In this document: positions 6,603-13,503 of the stretch, piece after piece
How positions within the stretch are numbered: the first letter of the stretch is position 1
Layout of the letters: each line of letters starts with the position of its first letter
From: Desulfuromonadales bacterium
Lineage (GTDB): Bacteria > Desulfobacterota > Desulfuromonadia > Desulfuromonadales > BM103
Direction of reading: 5' to 3'
Length of the DNA: 25,053 nucleotides
NCBI GenBank assembly: GCA_029859485.1
Contig: JAOUDB010000008.1
Location: 1-25,053, forward strand
Position numbers and translations under genes: made by a program
Notes under the pieces: model-generated
What the model was told of the DNA's origin: nothing
What the model saw: only the letters and a program-made list of their open reading frames with translations
Database searches by the model: none

Positions 6603-6630
6603 TTGACATGCCTGTTTTCAGAGATAACAT
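6603..6630 (+). promoter_or_regulatory. Promoter of riboswitch 3
   Basis: TTGACA (6603-6608), a 16-bp spacer, then TAACAT (6625-6630). An 8-bp hairpin (CCTGTTTT 6611-6618 with AAAACAGG 6635-6642) spans the spacer and the start region. As DNA this could serve as an operator. Confidence 0.55.
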
Positions 6631-6649
6631 AAAAAAAACAGGCGAAAGA

Positions 6650-6778
6650 TTTCCCGATAAAGCCAACCTGATCGCAAGAGAAGGACGGAAAGCGGCGGGT
6701 CTTTACTCTACAAAAACAACACGAAGATGGCCGAGCTGCCGAAGGATGTTTATCCAACGGAGGAGTTCGGCCTTTTTG
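6650..6778 (+). ncRNA. GEMM-I riboswitch 3 (cGAMP-type) with terminator
   Basis: GATAAAGCCAACC is followed by TGATCGCAAGAGAAGG with a GCAA loop, then GGACGGAAAG, and a third stem with GGCGGGTCTT against AAGATGGCCGAGCTGCC. A replaces the Vc2 G20 equivalent. Terminator arm GGCCGAGCT (6729-6737) pairs with AGTTCGGCC (6764-6772), with one G-U pair, before T5. It is inferred to switch the DUF4124-retropepsin gene ON when cGAMP binds. Confidence 0.88.
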
Positions 6779-6859
6779 TGTTTTTCTGTACATGGTAGTT
6801 CTCACCCCCAGACATATAGTGTCAATTCTGATAGAGGGGGTTAACCAGAGATTTAAAAA

Positions 6860-7534
6860 ATGAGAATGTTTTGGATAGGACAGAAAATGTTTCGGGCTGC
6901 GGGCTTTGTGGTCGGATTTCTGGTGCTTCCTGCCCTTACAGAGATATGTCTTTCTCAGACATACAAGTATATCGACGAAAATGGTCATGTCGTCTTCACT
7001 GATAATGCAACAAACATCCCGGAACCGTACTATAAAAAAACTACTATTATCCACGAGCAACGACAAGAATGGGCCTATCAAAGGAACGATACTGAACCTG
7101 AAACGTCGTATCGCGCAAGTTTGCAAATGCTAGCAAAAGAAAAGGCCGGAAAACGCTGGACCAAGATCGAGATCAAAAAGAAACATGTTTTTGTGCCAGT
7201 AAAAATCACTATAGCTCACAAAAAAACAACGCTTAAATTGCTTCTGGACACTGGCTCAGATAAAACACTGCTGTATGAAAGGGCTCTTAAAGGTTTTAAC
7301 CTTCGTAATCAAAAGATTGTGCGCGTGCAACAAGCTTCTGGAAGTCTCGTTAAGACCAAAGAAATAACTCTGACCAAATTGGAGGTTGGAAAGACCAAAG
7401 AGGAAGAGATGACAGCCCTGGTCCTCGCATTCCAAAGTTTAAGGGTAGAGTATGACGGTCTTCTTGGGGCAGATTTTTTGTTAAAGCATCGATATGTAAT
7501 CGACTATGACAAACAACTGTTGTATTTGGAGTAA
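6860..7534 (+). CDS. Exported DUF4124-retropepsin aspartic protease
   Basis: A 224-aa exported protein. A hydrophobic signal segment (about residues 12-31) precedes a DUF4124 motif YKYIDENGHVVFTDN (35-49), a charged linker, and a retropepsin-like domain. That domain has the catalytic LLLDTGSDKTLL (127-138, Asp130) and the flap/psi-loop signature DGLLGADF (199-206). Retropepsin-like domains carry one Asp per chain and need to dimerise. Proteolysis should take place in the periplasm; the target is unknown. The ATG at 6860 has only a weak ribosome binding site. Internal ATGs at 6866 and 6887 would still leave a signal peptide. The gene is controlled by riboswitch 3 and followed by a strong terminator. 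Confidence 0.82.
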   Translation: MRMFWIGQKMFRAAGFVVGFLVLPALTEICLSQTYKYIDENGHVVFTDNATNIPEPYYKKTTIIHEQRQEWAYQRNDTEPETSYRASLQMLAKEKAGKRWTKIEIKKKHVFVPVKITIAHKKTTLKLLLDTGSDKTLLYERALKGFNLRNQKIVRVQQASGSLVKTKEITLTKLEVGKTKEEEMTALVLAFQSLRVEYDGLLGADFLLKHRYVIDYDKQLLYLE

Positions 7535-7571
7535 ATGCCCATGCTCCCCGACCTAGTGAGCGATTAAGGTT

Positions 7572-7593
7572 CGTGACATTCTTAAATGTCACG
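7572..7593. repeat. Perfect 8-bp inverted repeat
   Basis: CGTGACAT (7572-7579) and ATGTCACG (7586-7593) flank a 6-bp spacer, just past the retropepsin gene and before module A copy 8. No T-run follows. It may be a protein-binding site or the counterpart of the small first stem of module A. Confidence 0.45.
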
Positions 7594-7715
7594 ATTTATA
7601 GAATGAATAATGGCCACCTGAAAAAGGGTGGCCTTTTTATTGGATTGCAGGGGTAGTAAGAATTTCCCAAATTTGTCGATTTCACACGCACCAAGCAATT
7701 CAGTAGGATTTATAA
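7588..7715 (+). repeat. Array repeat copy 8 (shortened A, diverged B)
   Basis: Module A keeps only the hairpin part (ATGGCCACCTG...GGGTGGCC). Module B (7640-7715) begins GGATTGCAGGGGTAGTAAGAATTTC and ends near CAATTCAGTAGGATTTATAATAA, equivalent to the AACAATG...GAGGATTAATA end of other copies. Confidence 0.65.
7612..7640 (+). terminator. Terminator after the retropepsin gene
   Basis: GGCCACC (7612-7618) pairs with GGTGGCC (7627-7633), followed by T5ATT. This is a classic rho-independent terminator. Confidence 0.75.
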
Positions 7716-7787
7716 TAACTCTACGCCCGTAATTTTTATTCACACGCTGCACCCAATAATCAAGCTTATAAATCAGGGTTATGACAC

Positions 7788-8162
7788 TTATTTGGTGTCT
7801 TGATGATCAACCATCTCGCATGCGAGCAGACTCACATGGTCGATGACTTTATAGGGAGGATATGTGGCTAAGGGATAAATGAATAGCCATAGTGCTTGCC
7901 ATACATAGATAAGGATCGACGGACGCCCTTCTCCTGAGAAATAATCTCCAATAAATACACAGACAGCAAACCAGCCGAGCATCCAAGAGACACCACTAAC
8001 CAATCGCACAGCTTCCATGTACCATGCAACTATCAGCACTGATCGTTTGGGTGTCAACTGATGTTGACGGAGAAAGCCTTTCGCCAGCCACCGTGACAAA
8101 AGGATAAAAATGATCAGGAGCGTGATTATAATTGTTTCGTTGTGAATGAAAGTCGCTGACAT
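7788..8162 (-). CDS. Small integral membrane protein
   Basis: A 124-aa protein with no recognised family. I count three likely membrane segments: residues about 9-24 (IIITLLIIFILLS), 54-72 (LVSGVSWMLGWFAVCVFIG) and 82-98 (ILIYVWQALWLFIYPLA). A basic cytoplasmic loop (KGFLRQHQLTPKRS) lies between the first two, and a short polar C-terminus follows. No enzyme motif is present. The ATG has no close Shine-Dalgarno; GGGAG lies too far upstream to be convincing, so the start is uncertain. The gene lies against the repeat orientation and has no riboswitch. Confidence 0.6.
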   Translation of the reverse strand: MSATFIHNETIIITLLIIFILLSRWLAKGFLRQHQLTPKRSVLIVAWYMEAVRLVSGVSWMLGWFAVCVFIGDYFSGEGRPSILIYVWQALWLFIYPLATYPPYKVIDHVSLLACEMVDHQDTK

Positions 8163-8249
8163 GTTGTGTGCCCGTTCGGACTCCCAAATAATATATACAG
8201 ACTATTATTCTCCTGCTTCTATAAACTTAATCATATCGGTAGAGTTTTA

Positions 8250-8300
8250 ATATGCCAGTAAAAGGTCACCCAATTATTTTGTGTGGCCTTTCTATTTACC
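8250..8300 (+). repeat. Degenerate array repeat copy 9 (hairpin remnant)
   Basis: AAAAGGTCACC...GTGTGGCCTTTCTATTTACC resembles the terminator hairpin of module A followed by the first bases of module B. The stem is imperfect (GG.CAC/GTG..CC). The following 100 bp contain AGACAATG but little else of module B, so this is a weak copy. Confidence 0.4.
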
Positions 8301-8402
8301 TGTGCTTCAATTACCTAAATACCAAAACACAGATTCGCAGACAATGTTGTTGTGAGCTGTACGGCGATAATATGTGTCAGTTTCACCATCCATAAGACAG
8401 GA

Positions 8403-8433
8403 AAATGGCCTGCCCTCCCTAGTTGGGCCATTC
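8403..8433 (-). terminator. Terminator of the lipoprotein gene
   Basis: AATGGCC (8404-8410) pairs with GGCCATT (8426-8432) across a 15-bp loop. It lies directly after the stop codon of the minus-strand gene ending at 8434, and TTTTCC follows on that strand. Confidence 0.55.
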
Positions 8434-8970
8434 TTACGTTGCAGGATTTAAACAAAAAAGAGCCCACTTTAAAGAGCATCTCTTGGAAAGACTGTTCGGT
8501 GGATTCGTTTTTATTTCATTTGACGTGACAAGCAGCACAGCCTTTTTCTCTTTGAATCTGTATTCTGGTCTCACCCAATTGTGTAGTATGTACAATGGAC
8601 GTTCAACGATTTTCAATCCTTTACCGAGCTCTTCTTCCACTTCAAATTCAAGCAGAGGATCTGTTAGGAAATAACTCTTATCCTGATCATAAGTTCGGTA
8701 GGTTTTCAGATCTTCATCCCAGAAAGTTACGTAATTCGTATCATTTTTTGCATATAAAAGGCTGGGAACCATTTTGCCATTTTTGTTGAAGGGGCCATCT
8801 GAAACATTCAAGCAACCGCAAATAGCTAGAAAAATAAAGAATAAAAGGACCTCGCTTAAAAGTTGATTATGCCTCTTGGCCCCATGTTTGTCTGAATTTT
8901 CCCAAAAGATGCGAAATTTTAAGTTGTTTTTAAAGATTCCTCCTGAGTGAAAGAAGTTAACTGTCTTCAT
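8434..8970 (-). CDS. Putative lipoprotein under riboswitch control
   Basis: A 178-aa protein of no family I recognise. After a basic, unusually long N-terminal region (about 40 residues) comes a hydrophobic stretch LLFFIFLAICGC, whose Cys53 (or Cys51) could be the lipidated residue. The remainder is soluble, with many aromatic and acidic residues (YVTFWDEDLKTYRTYDQDKSYF, about residues 82-103). A GTG at 8979 is open, but GGAGG at 8979-8983 with 8-bp spacing fits the ATG at 8970. The gene is preceded on the same strand by riboswitch 4 and its terminator, so expression should depend on cGAMP. It could instead be a single-pass membrane protein. Confidence 0.7.
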   Translation of the reverse strand: MKTVNFFHSGGIFKNNLKFRIFWENSDKHGAKRHNQLLSEVLLFFIFLAICGCLNVSDGPFNKNGKMVPSLLYAKNDTNYVTFWDEDLKTYRTYDQDKSYFLTDPLLEFEVEEELGKGLKIVERPLYILHNWVRPEYRFKEKKAVLLVTSNEIKTNPPNSLSKRCSLKWALFCLNPAT

Positions 8971-8990
8971 AATCCTCACCTCCCATCCCT

Positions 8991-9103
8991 GAAAAAATGG
9001 CCGAGCACACCGACTTATGAAAATTCGGCAGCTCGGCCATCTATATTGGGAAAAGATCCGCCTCTTTCCGTCCCGTCCTCATGGGCGGTTTGGCTTTTCG
9101 TTC
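8991..9103 (-). ncRNA. GEMM-I riboswitch 4 (cGAMP-type), minus strand
   Basis: Read on the minus strand: CGAAAAGCCAAACC, a stem loop CCCATGAGG, GGGACGGAAAG, then a short third stem with GGCGGATCT against AGATGGCCGAGCTGCC. The G20 equivalent is A, as in the other three. The terminator is strong: TGGCCGAGC (9039-9031) pairs perfectly with GCTCGGCCA (9006-8998), an inner CCGA/TCGG stem strengthens it, and T6 follows (8997-8992). Differences from copies 1-3 are an AUGA tetraloop that is not GNRA and a shortened third stem. It lies just upstream of the lipoprotein ribosome binding site. Confidence 0.85.
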
Positions 9104-9280
9104 TCTTTTTAGTATTTTCTCACCATGTGTCTAGGTGTAAATGCTTTTGGTATATTCTTGTTAGCAATGGGTATAGGGCGAGATTGTCGAGATAGGAGAA
9201 GGCACAGTCCAGAGATGGTCGAAGATTAAGTTTTTATCCAGCAAGAGAAGGCGTATTCCCGAAACAAACCCCTTTTATAA

Positions 9281-9445
9281 GTGACGACTTCCGAGACGAA
9301 AACAGCCGTCTTATTGATAGAGCCCTTTAGTAAGAGAAAATGATGGCCACCTGGATCAACTCTGAGTGGACATTTATTGTTTATCAGGGCCAGTGAGAAT
9401 TTCGCATTTCGGCCAATCTGAACACCAGCAAACAATGCGAGAGTA
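9281..9445 (+). repeat. Array repeat copy 10 (modules A and B), last copy
   Basis: Module A (9281-9373) has GTGACGACTTCCGAGACGAAAA, then CAGCCGTCTTATTGATAG, and GATGGCCACCTGGATCAACT...GAGTGGAC. The first stem is AGACG/CGTCT instead of AGAAG/CTTCT, a compensated base-pair change. Module B (9374-9445) has TTTATCAGGGCCAGTGAGAA, TTTCGCATTTCGGCCAATCT and AAACAATGCGAGAG. No further copy was found to the right. Confidence 0.8.
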
Positions 9446-9512
9446 TAAACAGCAAATATGGAGGGCTGAACTCGAAATAGCTCCCCCCTTGCACCCAAAT
9501 TTTTTTGAAACG

Positions 9513-11084
9513 CTATTTCCTGCTTTTGATGTAATTGAGTGCCATGCTTACGGGGAGTTCATCACTTGAGGGGCCGTTGCGTATGTAGAAGGCTTCACTC
9601 TTGTTAGTCTTAAGGAATACTGGTTCAGTAGAGCGGTCACAAACGACAACCCCAACAGTTTTGTCCTTTACAGGGAAGATCTGGAAGCGGATGTGTTTGG
9701 ATAGAACAGTACCAACATGTTGTGCTATGAGATTTTTGAAGTGCAGCTTACACTTGTCTTCATTTTCGAAAACATCCTTCTCTAGTCCAGTAATCTCACC
9801 ACTATCGGTTACACCGAGAAGCAATATTCCACCATTTGTATTTAGAAAGGCAGCGACGCTCTTCAACCAGGCCAGCTCAATTTCCTTGCCTGGTTTCTTG
9901 GTGTGAAGATTCATACGTATAGTCGATTTAAACTCAACCTCAGGTCCTTCTCCACGTTCAATAATCTTACAAATGCTTGTTTCAGGGTCATTCACATCGA
10001 AAATACTGTTCTCAGTCTTTTCCAGTTTTCGACCATAGTTGCGATAAATCCAGGCAGCAAGGGAAATTGCTAGAAAAACAGAACCTAAACAAACAAGCCA
10101 AAGTTTCATCTTGAGTTTGCCTGCTTGTGTGATGATGTCCTGCTCTGGGATCATCACGCAAACCCACGTAGTACGACGTACGTTATCAAGAGGAAGGAAC
10201 CCGCTCCACCAAGTTGTCCCTTCATGCTGGATCGATAATACTTTTTCGCCCAAGTTTTCTTCACCGATCCAGTTGGAGTATGCCTCTCGAACCAAAGGTT
10301 CCTGAACCGAAGACAATGCAAGAAACTCGGACTCCGTCTCTAAAGTTTTGGGGACATAAAGTTTTGCATCACGTCTAAATATAAATATCCGACTATTGGC
10401 GCTAGGTGTAGAATTGGACATTTCCGTGAAGAGTTTATCCAACAAAATGTCGAAAGCGACAACCACTGGTTTCTGGTCATTTTTACGCAAATAGGAAATC
10501 GATGCGGTAACCCCCACCGCCCCCGAAGCAAAGAATTTGTAGGGTTCCGTCCACGATATATCATCTTCAGAAAGTGCTGGAGTAAACCAAGGGCGGCGAC
10601 GGGGGTCATAGTCGGAATCATTCGCTTCCGAATTTATTTTGTTGTATTCAGCATCCCACAAAGTAACGACAGACTGCCTCTTTGTCTGCTTGGCGTTTAT
10701 TTGACTGGTTCTCAATCCATCGGCTTCTAAACGCACATAATAACTGTTGCCATCTATGTCCGCGACAGAGACGCCGTAAAGCAAATTTTCACGGGCAAAT
10801 ATGGGGAAAAGTAAACGATTTAACTTGTCAGTCTCTTCGATTGAAAAAAGTTCGGTTTCTCCCCAGTCGCGTACAAGACCAAGCGTCGCCGTCATGGACT
10901 CGGCCATGGCGCTAAACTTACCAACGGCTCGCTCTGCTGCATTATCGATGAATTGCTCTGAAATTTTTCTCTGGGCTTGGGCTGACAGGTATGTCACTGG
11001 CAAAATAATTGCGAGTGAAAGCACCACAACCAAAATCACGAGGTCTCTTGTTAATTTATGTGGATTTTTATTCCGTAGGGTCAT
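9513..11084 (-). CDS. Membrane Cache sensor fused to Schlafen/AlbA_2 domain
   Basis: A 523-aa protein in three parts. A first membrane helix (about 14-34) and a periplasmic dCache-type sensor (about 40-320) come first; the sensor carries the hallmark DYDPRRRPWF (158-167) and PYKFFASGAVGVTASISY. A second helix (about 327-347) follows. The cytoplasmic part (about 370-523) is an AlbA_2/Schlafen-type domain: GPEVEFKSTIR (380-390), LKSVAAFLNTNGGILLLGV (407-425), ITGLE and IRNGPSSDEL. Usual outputs (HAMP, kinase, GGDEF, MCP) are absent. An extracellular ligand is inferred to control an AlbA_2 module that elsewhere binds nucleic acid or, in Schlafens, acts as an RNase. The ribosome binding site is weak, and the ATG at 11084 is the only sensible start. 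Confidence 0.85.
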   Translation of the reverse strand: MTLRNKNPHKLTRDLVILVVVLSLAIILPVTYLSAQAQRKISEQFIDNAAERAVGKFSAMAESMTATLGLVRDWGETELFSIEETDKLNRLLFPIFARENLLYGVSVADIDGNSYYVRLEADGLRTSQINAKQTKRQSVVTLWDAEYNKINSEANDSDYDPRRRPWFTPALSEDDISWTEPYKFFASGAVGVTASISYLRKNDQKPVVVAFDILLDKLFTEMSNSTPSANSRIFIFRRDAKLYVPKTLETESEFLALSSVQEPLVREAYSNWIGEENLGEKVLSIQHEGTTWWSGFLPLDNVRRTTWVCVMIPEQDIITQAGKLKMKLWLVCLGSVFLAISLAAWIYRNYGRKLEKTENSIFDVNDPETSICKIIERGEGPEVEFKSTIRMNLHTKKPGKEIELAWLKSVAAFLNTNGGILLLGVTDSGEITGLEKDVFENEDKCKLHFKNLIAQHVGTVLSKHIRFQIFPVKDKTVGVVVCDRSTEPVFLKTNKSEAFYIRNGPSSDELPVSMALNYIKSRK

Positions 11085-11616
11085 TGTTTGCTTAACTCTC
11101 TCGTAAACTCTTGCTGATATTGTTTCATTAATTTTTAACTAACAAGCAGGAATGAGGCCCCTTTATTCTTTAGGTCTTTACAGTTTTTCAATAAGTTTAC
11201 TGTACTACAGCAAATGCTGTACACAAATTGGAACAATTATTACTACACTAATTTTTTATTGGCCAAAATCAGGGGTTTCTATAAATTCATAGTATTGAAA
11301 AGTCAGAAAGGGCTGGAGAACTAAAACTTGGGAGAGCCCCTTATCTCGAAGTAGATGCACCACCAGTCTTCGGTCAGCTTAAAGCATTTTTGAAACTTAG
11401 CTGAGTCAAGACAACGTGAGAGTATTTCTGCTATTTTTTCAGTATGTTAGAGCTTCGGTGTTACGATGGTCTTCATTTATAATAGACAACTTTTGCTTCT
11501 GTGAATCGCCCCTAGTTTTATAAACAATCCTGAGCTATTTAATAATTAAGAGTGGGGCTAATTCCCCGCAGCTTGCTGCGCGATAGTTCATTTACTTATG
11601 CATTCAAACACGCAAG
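11085..11616. other. AT-rich gene-free region at the junction of the two halves
   Basis: No coding frame is supported. TACAGCAAATGCTGTA (11206-11221) is a perfect inverted repeat about 120 bp upstream of the Cache-AlbA_2 gene and could be an operator. Near pncB, GGGG-CTAATT-CCCC (11554-11567) abuts CGCAGC-TT-GCTGCG (11567-11580). This REP-like double hairpin could act as the 3' boundary of the pnc operon, though it lacks a T-run. Confidence 0.4.
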
Positions 11617-12843
11617 TTATGTGTCCACAATCTCAAGCGTGATTCCGTAGGTCTTTGCCACCTCGCGTAAATAATTCTCATCCTCACACATGCTCTTCCC
11701 CGGTTCATCGGACACCTTCGCCACCGGCTGACCATTGACGCGAACGATCTTGATGATAATGTTCAGCGTTTTTATGCCGACATCATTGCCGAGGTTGGTG
11801 CCGATACCGAAGGACATCTGGACCCGGCCACGGAAATGCTCGTAGATCTTGATCATGTGCGGAAAATCAAGGCTGTCGCTGAAGATCAGGGTGCGGGACA
11901 AAGGATCGATACCGCTGCGGCTGTAGAGTTCGATCGCCTGTTCTCCCCAGTTGAACGGGTCGCCGCTGTCGTGGCGCAAACCGCTGAAGGACCGTGCAAG
12001 GGCAGGGGAAAAGTCGCGGCAGAAGGCGTTCATGCTGTAGGTGTCGGTCAGGGCAATACCGAGAGAGCCGTGGTACTCGCGGACCCAGCCATTCAAGGCG
12101 GCCCGCTGCGCATCGGCAAGATCGACCACGCCCTGCCAGGCTTGCAGCCACTCGTGGGCCATGGTGCCGATGGGCGTGAGATCAAGTTTCCAGGCCAGGT
12201 AGATGTTGCTGGTGCCGGCGAGGTGTTGCGGAGCCGTATCACGGAAGATCTTGACCATCTCGTACTGCCACGCTTTCGAGGCACGTCGCCTTGTCGAAAA
12301 GTCGGCGATCCTGACTCCGGCCAAGTCACTGTGATCGGTCAGCATCCGGAGTTTGTTTGCCAGTCGCTGGCGAGCAAAGTCCGTATCGAAACCGAACTCG
12401 AGTTGAAAGGTGTTGAGCTCGCTGATGATTGCCAGGGCATAGATCTCAAAGAGACAGATGGCCACAATCGGCCCGCGGAAGCGCAGGTCGATGTCGCCTT
12501 CTGCGAGCGGCCGTGCATAGACGTGTTCTCGCTCAAGCTGGAAAGTGCGCAGGTATTCCAGGAAGTCTTTTTTGAAAAACGGCAGGGTGGCCAGATAGGC
12601 GAGTTCGTCTTCCTCGAAGCGGAGTGTGCAGACCAGATCGAGCTGTCTCACGATCTCAGAGAGGATCCGGGTCAGGTCGGTGCCGTTGCCGGTCCGGTTG
12701 CGGCAGTTGAATTTCCACTCGGCCACAACCCCAGAGAATTCGGGAGCGTGGTAGAACGCTTGCATCATCGTCAACTTGTACAGGTCGGTGTCGAGCAGCG
12801 AAGTGATTAGTGGCTCTTGTGGCACAGGGTCCTCCGGGGTCAT
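11617..12843 (-). CDS. pncB: Nicotinate phosphoribosyltransferase
   Basis: A 408-aa cytoplasmic enzyme that converts nicotinate and PRPP, with ATP, to nicotinate mononucleotide, the entry step of the Preiss-Handler NAD route. Family signatures run in order: TDLYKLTMMQAFY near the N-terminus, ADFSTRRRAS in the middle, IGTMAHEW (its His is the phospho-accepting residue in the Salmonella enzyme), GLRHDSGDP, and SFGIGTNLGND near the C-terminus for phosphate binding. Length is normal for the proteobacterial type. It follows pncA by 12 bp on the same strand, so the two are co-transcribed and act in sequence. Confidence 0.95.
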   Translation of the reverse strand: MTPEDPVPQEPLITSLLDTDLYKLTMMQAFYHAPEFSGVVAEWKFNCRNRTGNGTDLTRILSEIVRQLDLVCTLRFEEDELAYLATLPFFKKDFLEYLRTFQLEREHVYARPLAEGDIDLRFRGPIVAICLFEIYALAIISELNTFQLEFGFDTDFARQRLANKLRMLTDHSDLAGVRIADFSTRRRASKAWQYEMVKIFRDTAPQHLAGTSNIYLAWKLDLTPIGTMAHEWLQAWQGVVDLADAQRAALNGWVREYHGSLGIALTDTYSMNAFCRDFSPALARSFSGLRHDSGDPFNWGEQAIELYSRSGIDPLSRTLIFSDSLDFPHMIKIYEHFRGRVQMSFGIGTNLGNDVGIKTLNIIIKIVRVNGQPVAKVSDEPGKSMCEDENYLREVAKTYGITLEIVDT

Positions 12844-12855
12844 CGCCGAGAGAGA

Positions 12856-13503
12856 TCAGGGTGAGGACTGCAGTTCGCTTGCGCTCTGGATGATGTAGAT
12901 CCCGGCGCGGCGCATCTCTGCCTGGTCCGCATCGAGAGTCTCCGGGTTGACGCTGCGACAAGCGCCGAGGTTAACGATGACCTTGAATCCGGCGGCTTTA
13001 AGCTGTAGCGCCGTGGTCTTCATGCAGTAATCGGTGGCCAGACCGCCAACGATCACTGTCTCAATGTTCCGTTGGTGCAGCCACTCGATCACCCCGGTCG
13101 ACTCGCTGCTGGCCAGGTCGTGGTAGCAGGCACCGTACGGGTGCTTCTCCGGATCAATACCCTTATGCACCACCAAGTCGTAGGCGTCTTCATCCGGCAG
13201 GCCGGGGATCAGCCTGTTGCCCTCGGTGCCGGCTACGCAGTGGGCTGGCCACTTGACATCAAGGTTCGGATAATCTCCCTCAACCGGGGTCAGCACCTGG
13301 TTCGGGTCATCGGTCACCCAGAGAGCTTCGGCGGGGTGTTGATCTTTGCTGACCACCCGGCAGGTGGAGTAGTTCGCCTGCTCGTTAAGTTCACCGGCGA
13401 TCTCATCACCACCAGCGATCGGCAGTTCCTTCGGACATAAAGGCGTAAAACCGCGTTGCGGGTCGACGTCGAAACTGGCGGTTTTCTCTCTTTCAACAAA
13501 CAT
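12856..13503 (-). CDS. pncA: Nicotinamidase
   Basis: A 215-aa isochorismatase-fold hydrolase that deamidates nicotinamide to nicotinate, supplying PncB next door. The catalytic triad can be placed: Asp14 in FDVDPQRGF, Lys114 in VVHKGID, and Cys160 in GGLATDYC. The metal ligands Asp54 and His56 (SKDQHP) and His88 (WPAHC) are also present. The frame is open to 13692, but the ATG at 13503 is preceded by GGAAGGGAAAG, and similarity begins there, so the upstream 63 codons are not part of the protein. It is the first gene of a pncA-pncB operon. Confidence 0.93.
   Translation of the reverse strand: MFVEREKTASFDVDPQRGFTPLCPKELPIAGGDEIAGELNEQANYSTCRVVSKDQHPAEALWVTDDPNQVLTPVEGDYPNLDVKWPAHCVAGTEGNRLIPGLPDEDAYDLVVHKGIDPEKHPYGACYHDLASSESTGVIEWLHQRNIETVIVGGLATDYCMKTTALQLKAAGFKVIVNLGACRSVNPETLDADQAEMRRAGIYIIQSASELQSSP

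Noticed and set aside
6599..7126. 175-aa open frame on -
   Set aside because: It is antisense to riboswitch 3 and to the start of the retropepsin gene, and is Cys/Arg-rich without a recognisable fold.
992..9445. Integron cassette array with attC sites
   Set aside because: The layout is suggestive, but I could not find RYYYAAC/GTTRRRY core sites at consistent positions and no integrase gene is present. I keep the neutral term array repeat.
992..9445. CRISPR array
   Set aside because: The repeat units are long, diverged and separated by whole genes; there are no short regular spacers and no cas genes.
11836..12810. 324-aa open frame on +
   Set aside because: It is the antisense shadow of pncB in GC-rich sequence; the pncB motifs on the minus strand are unmistakable.
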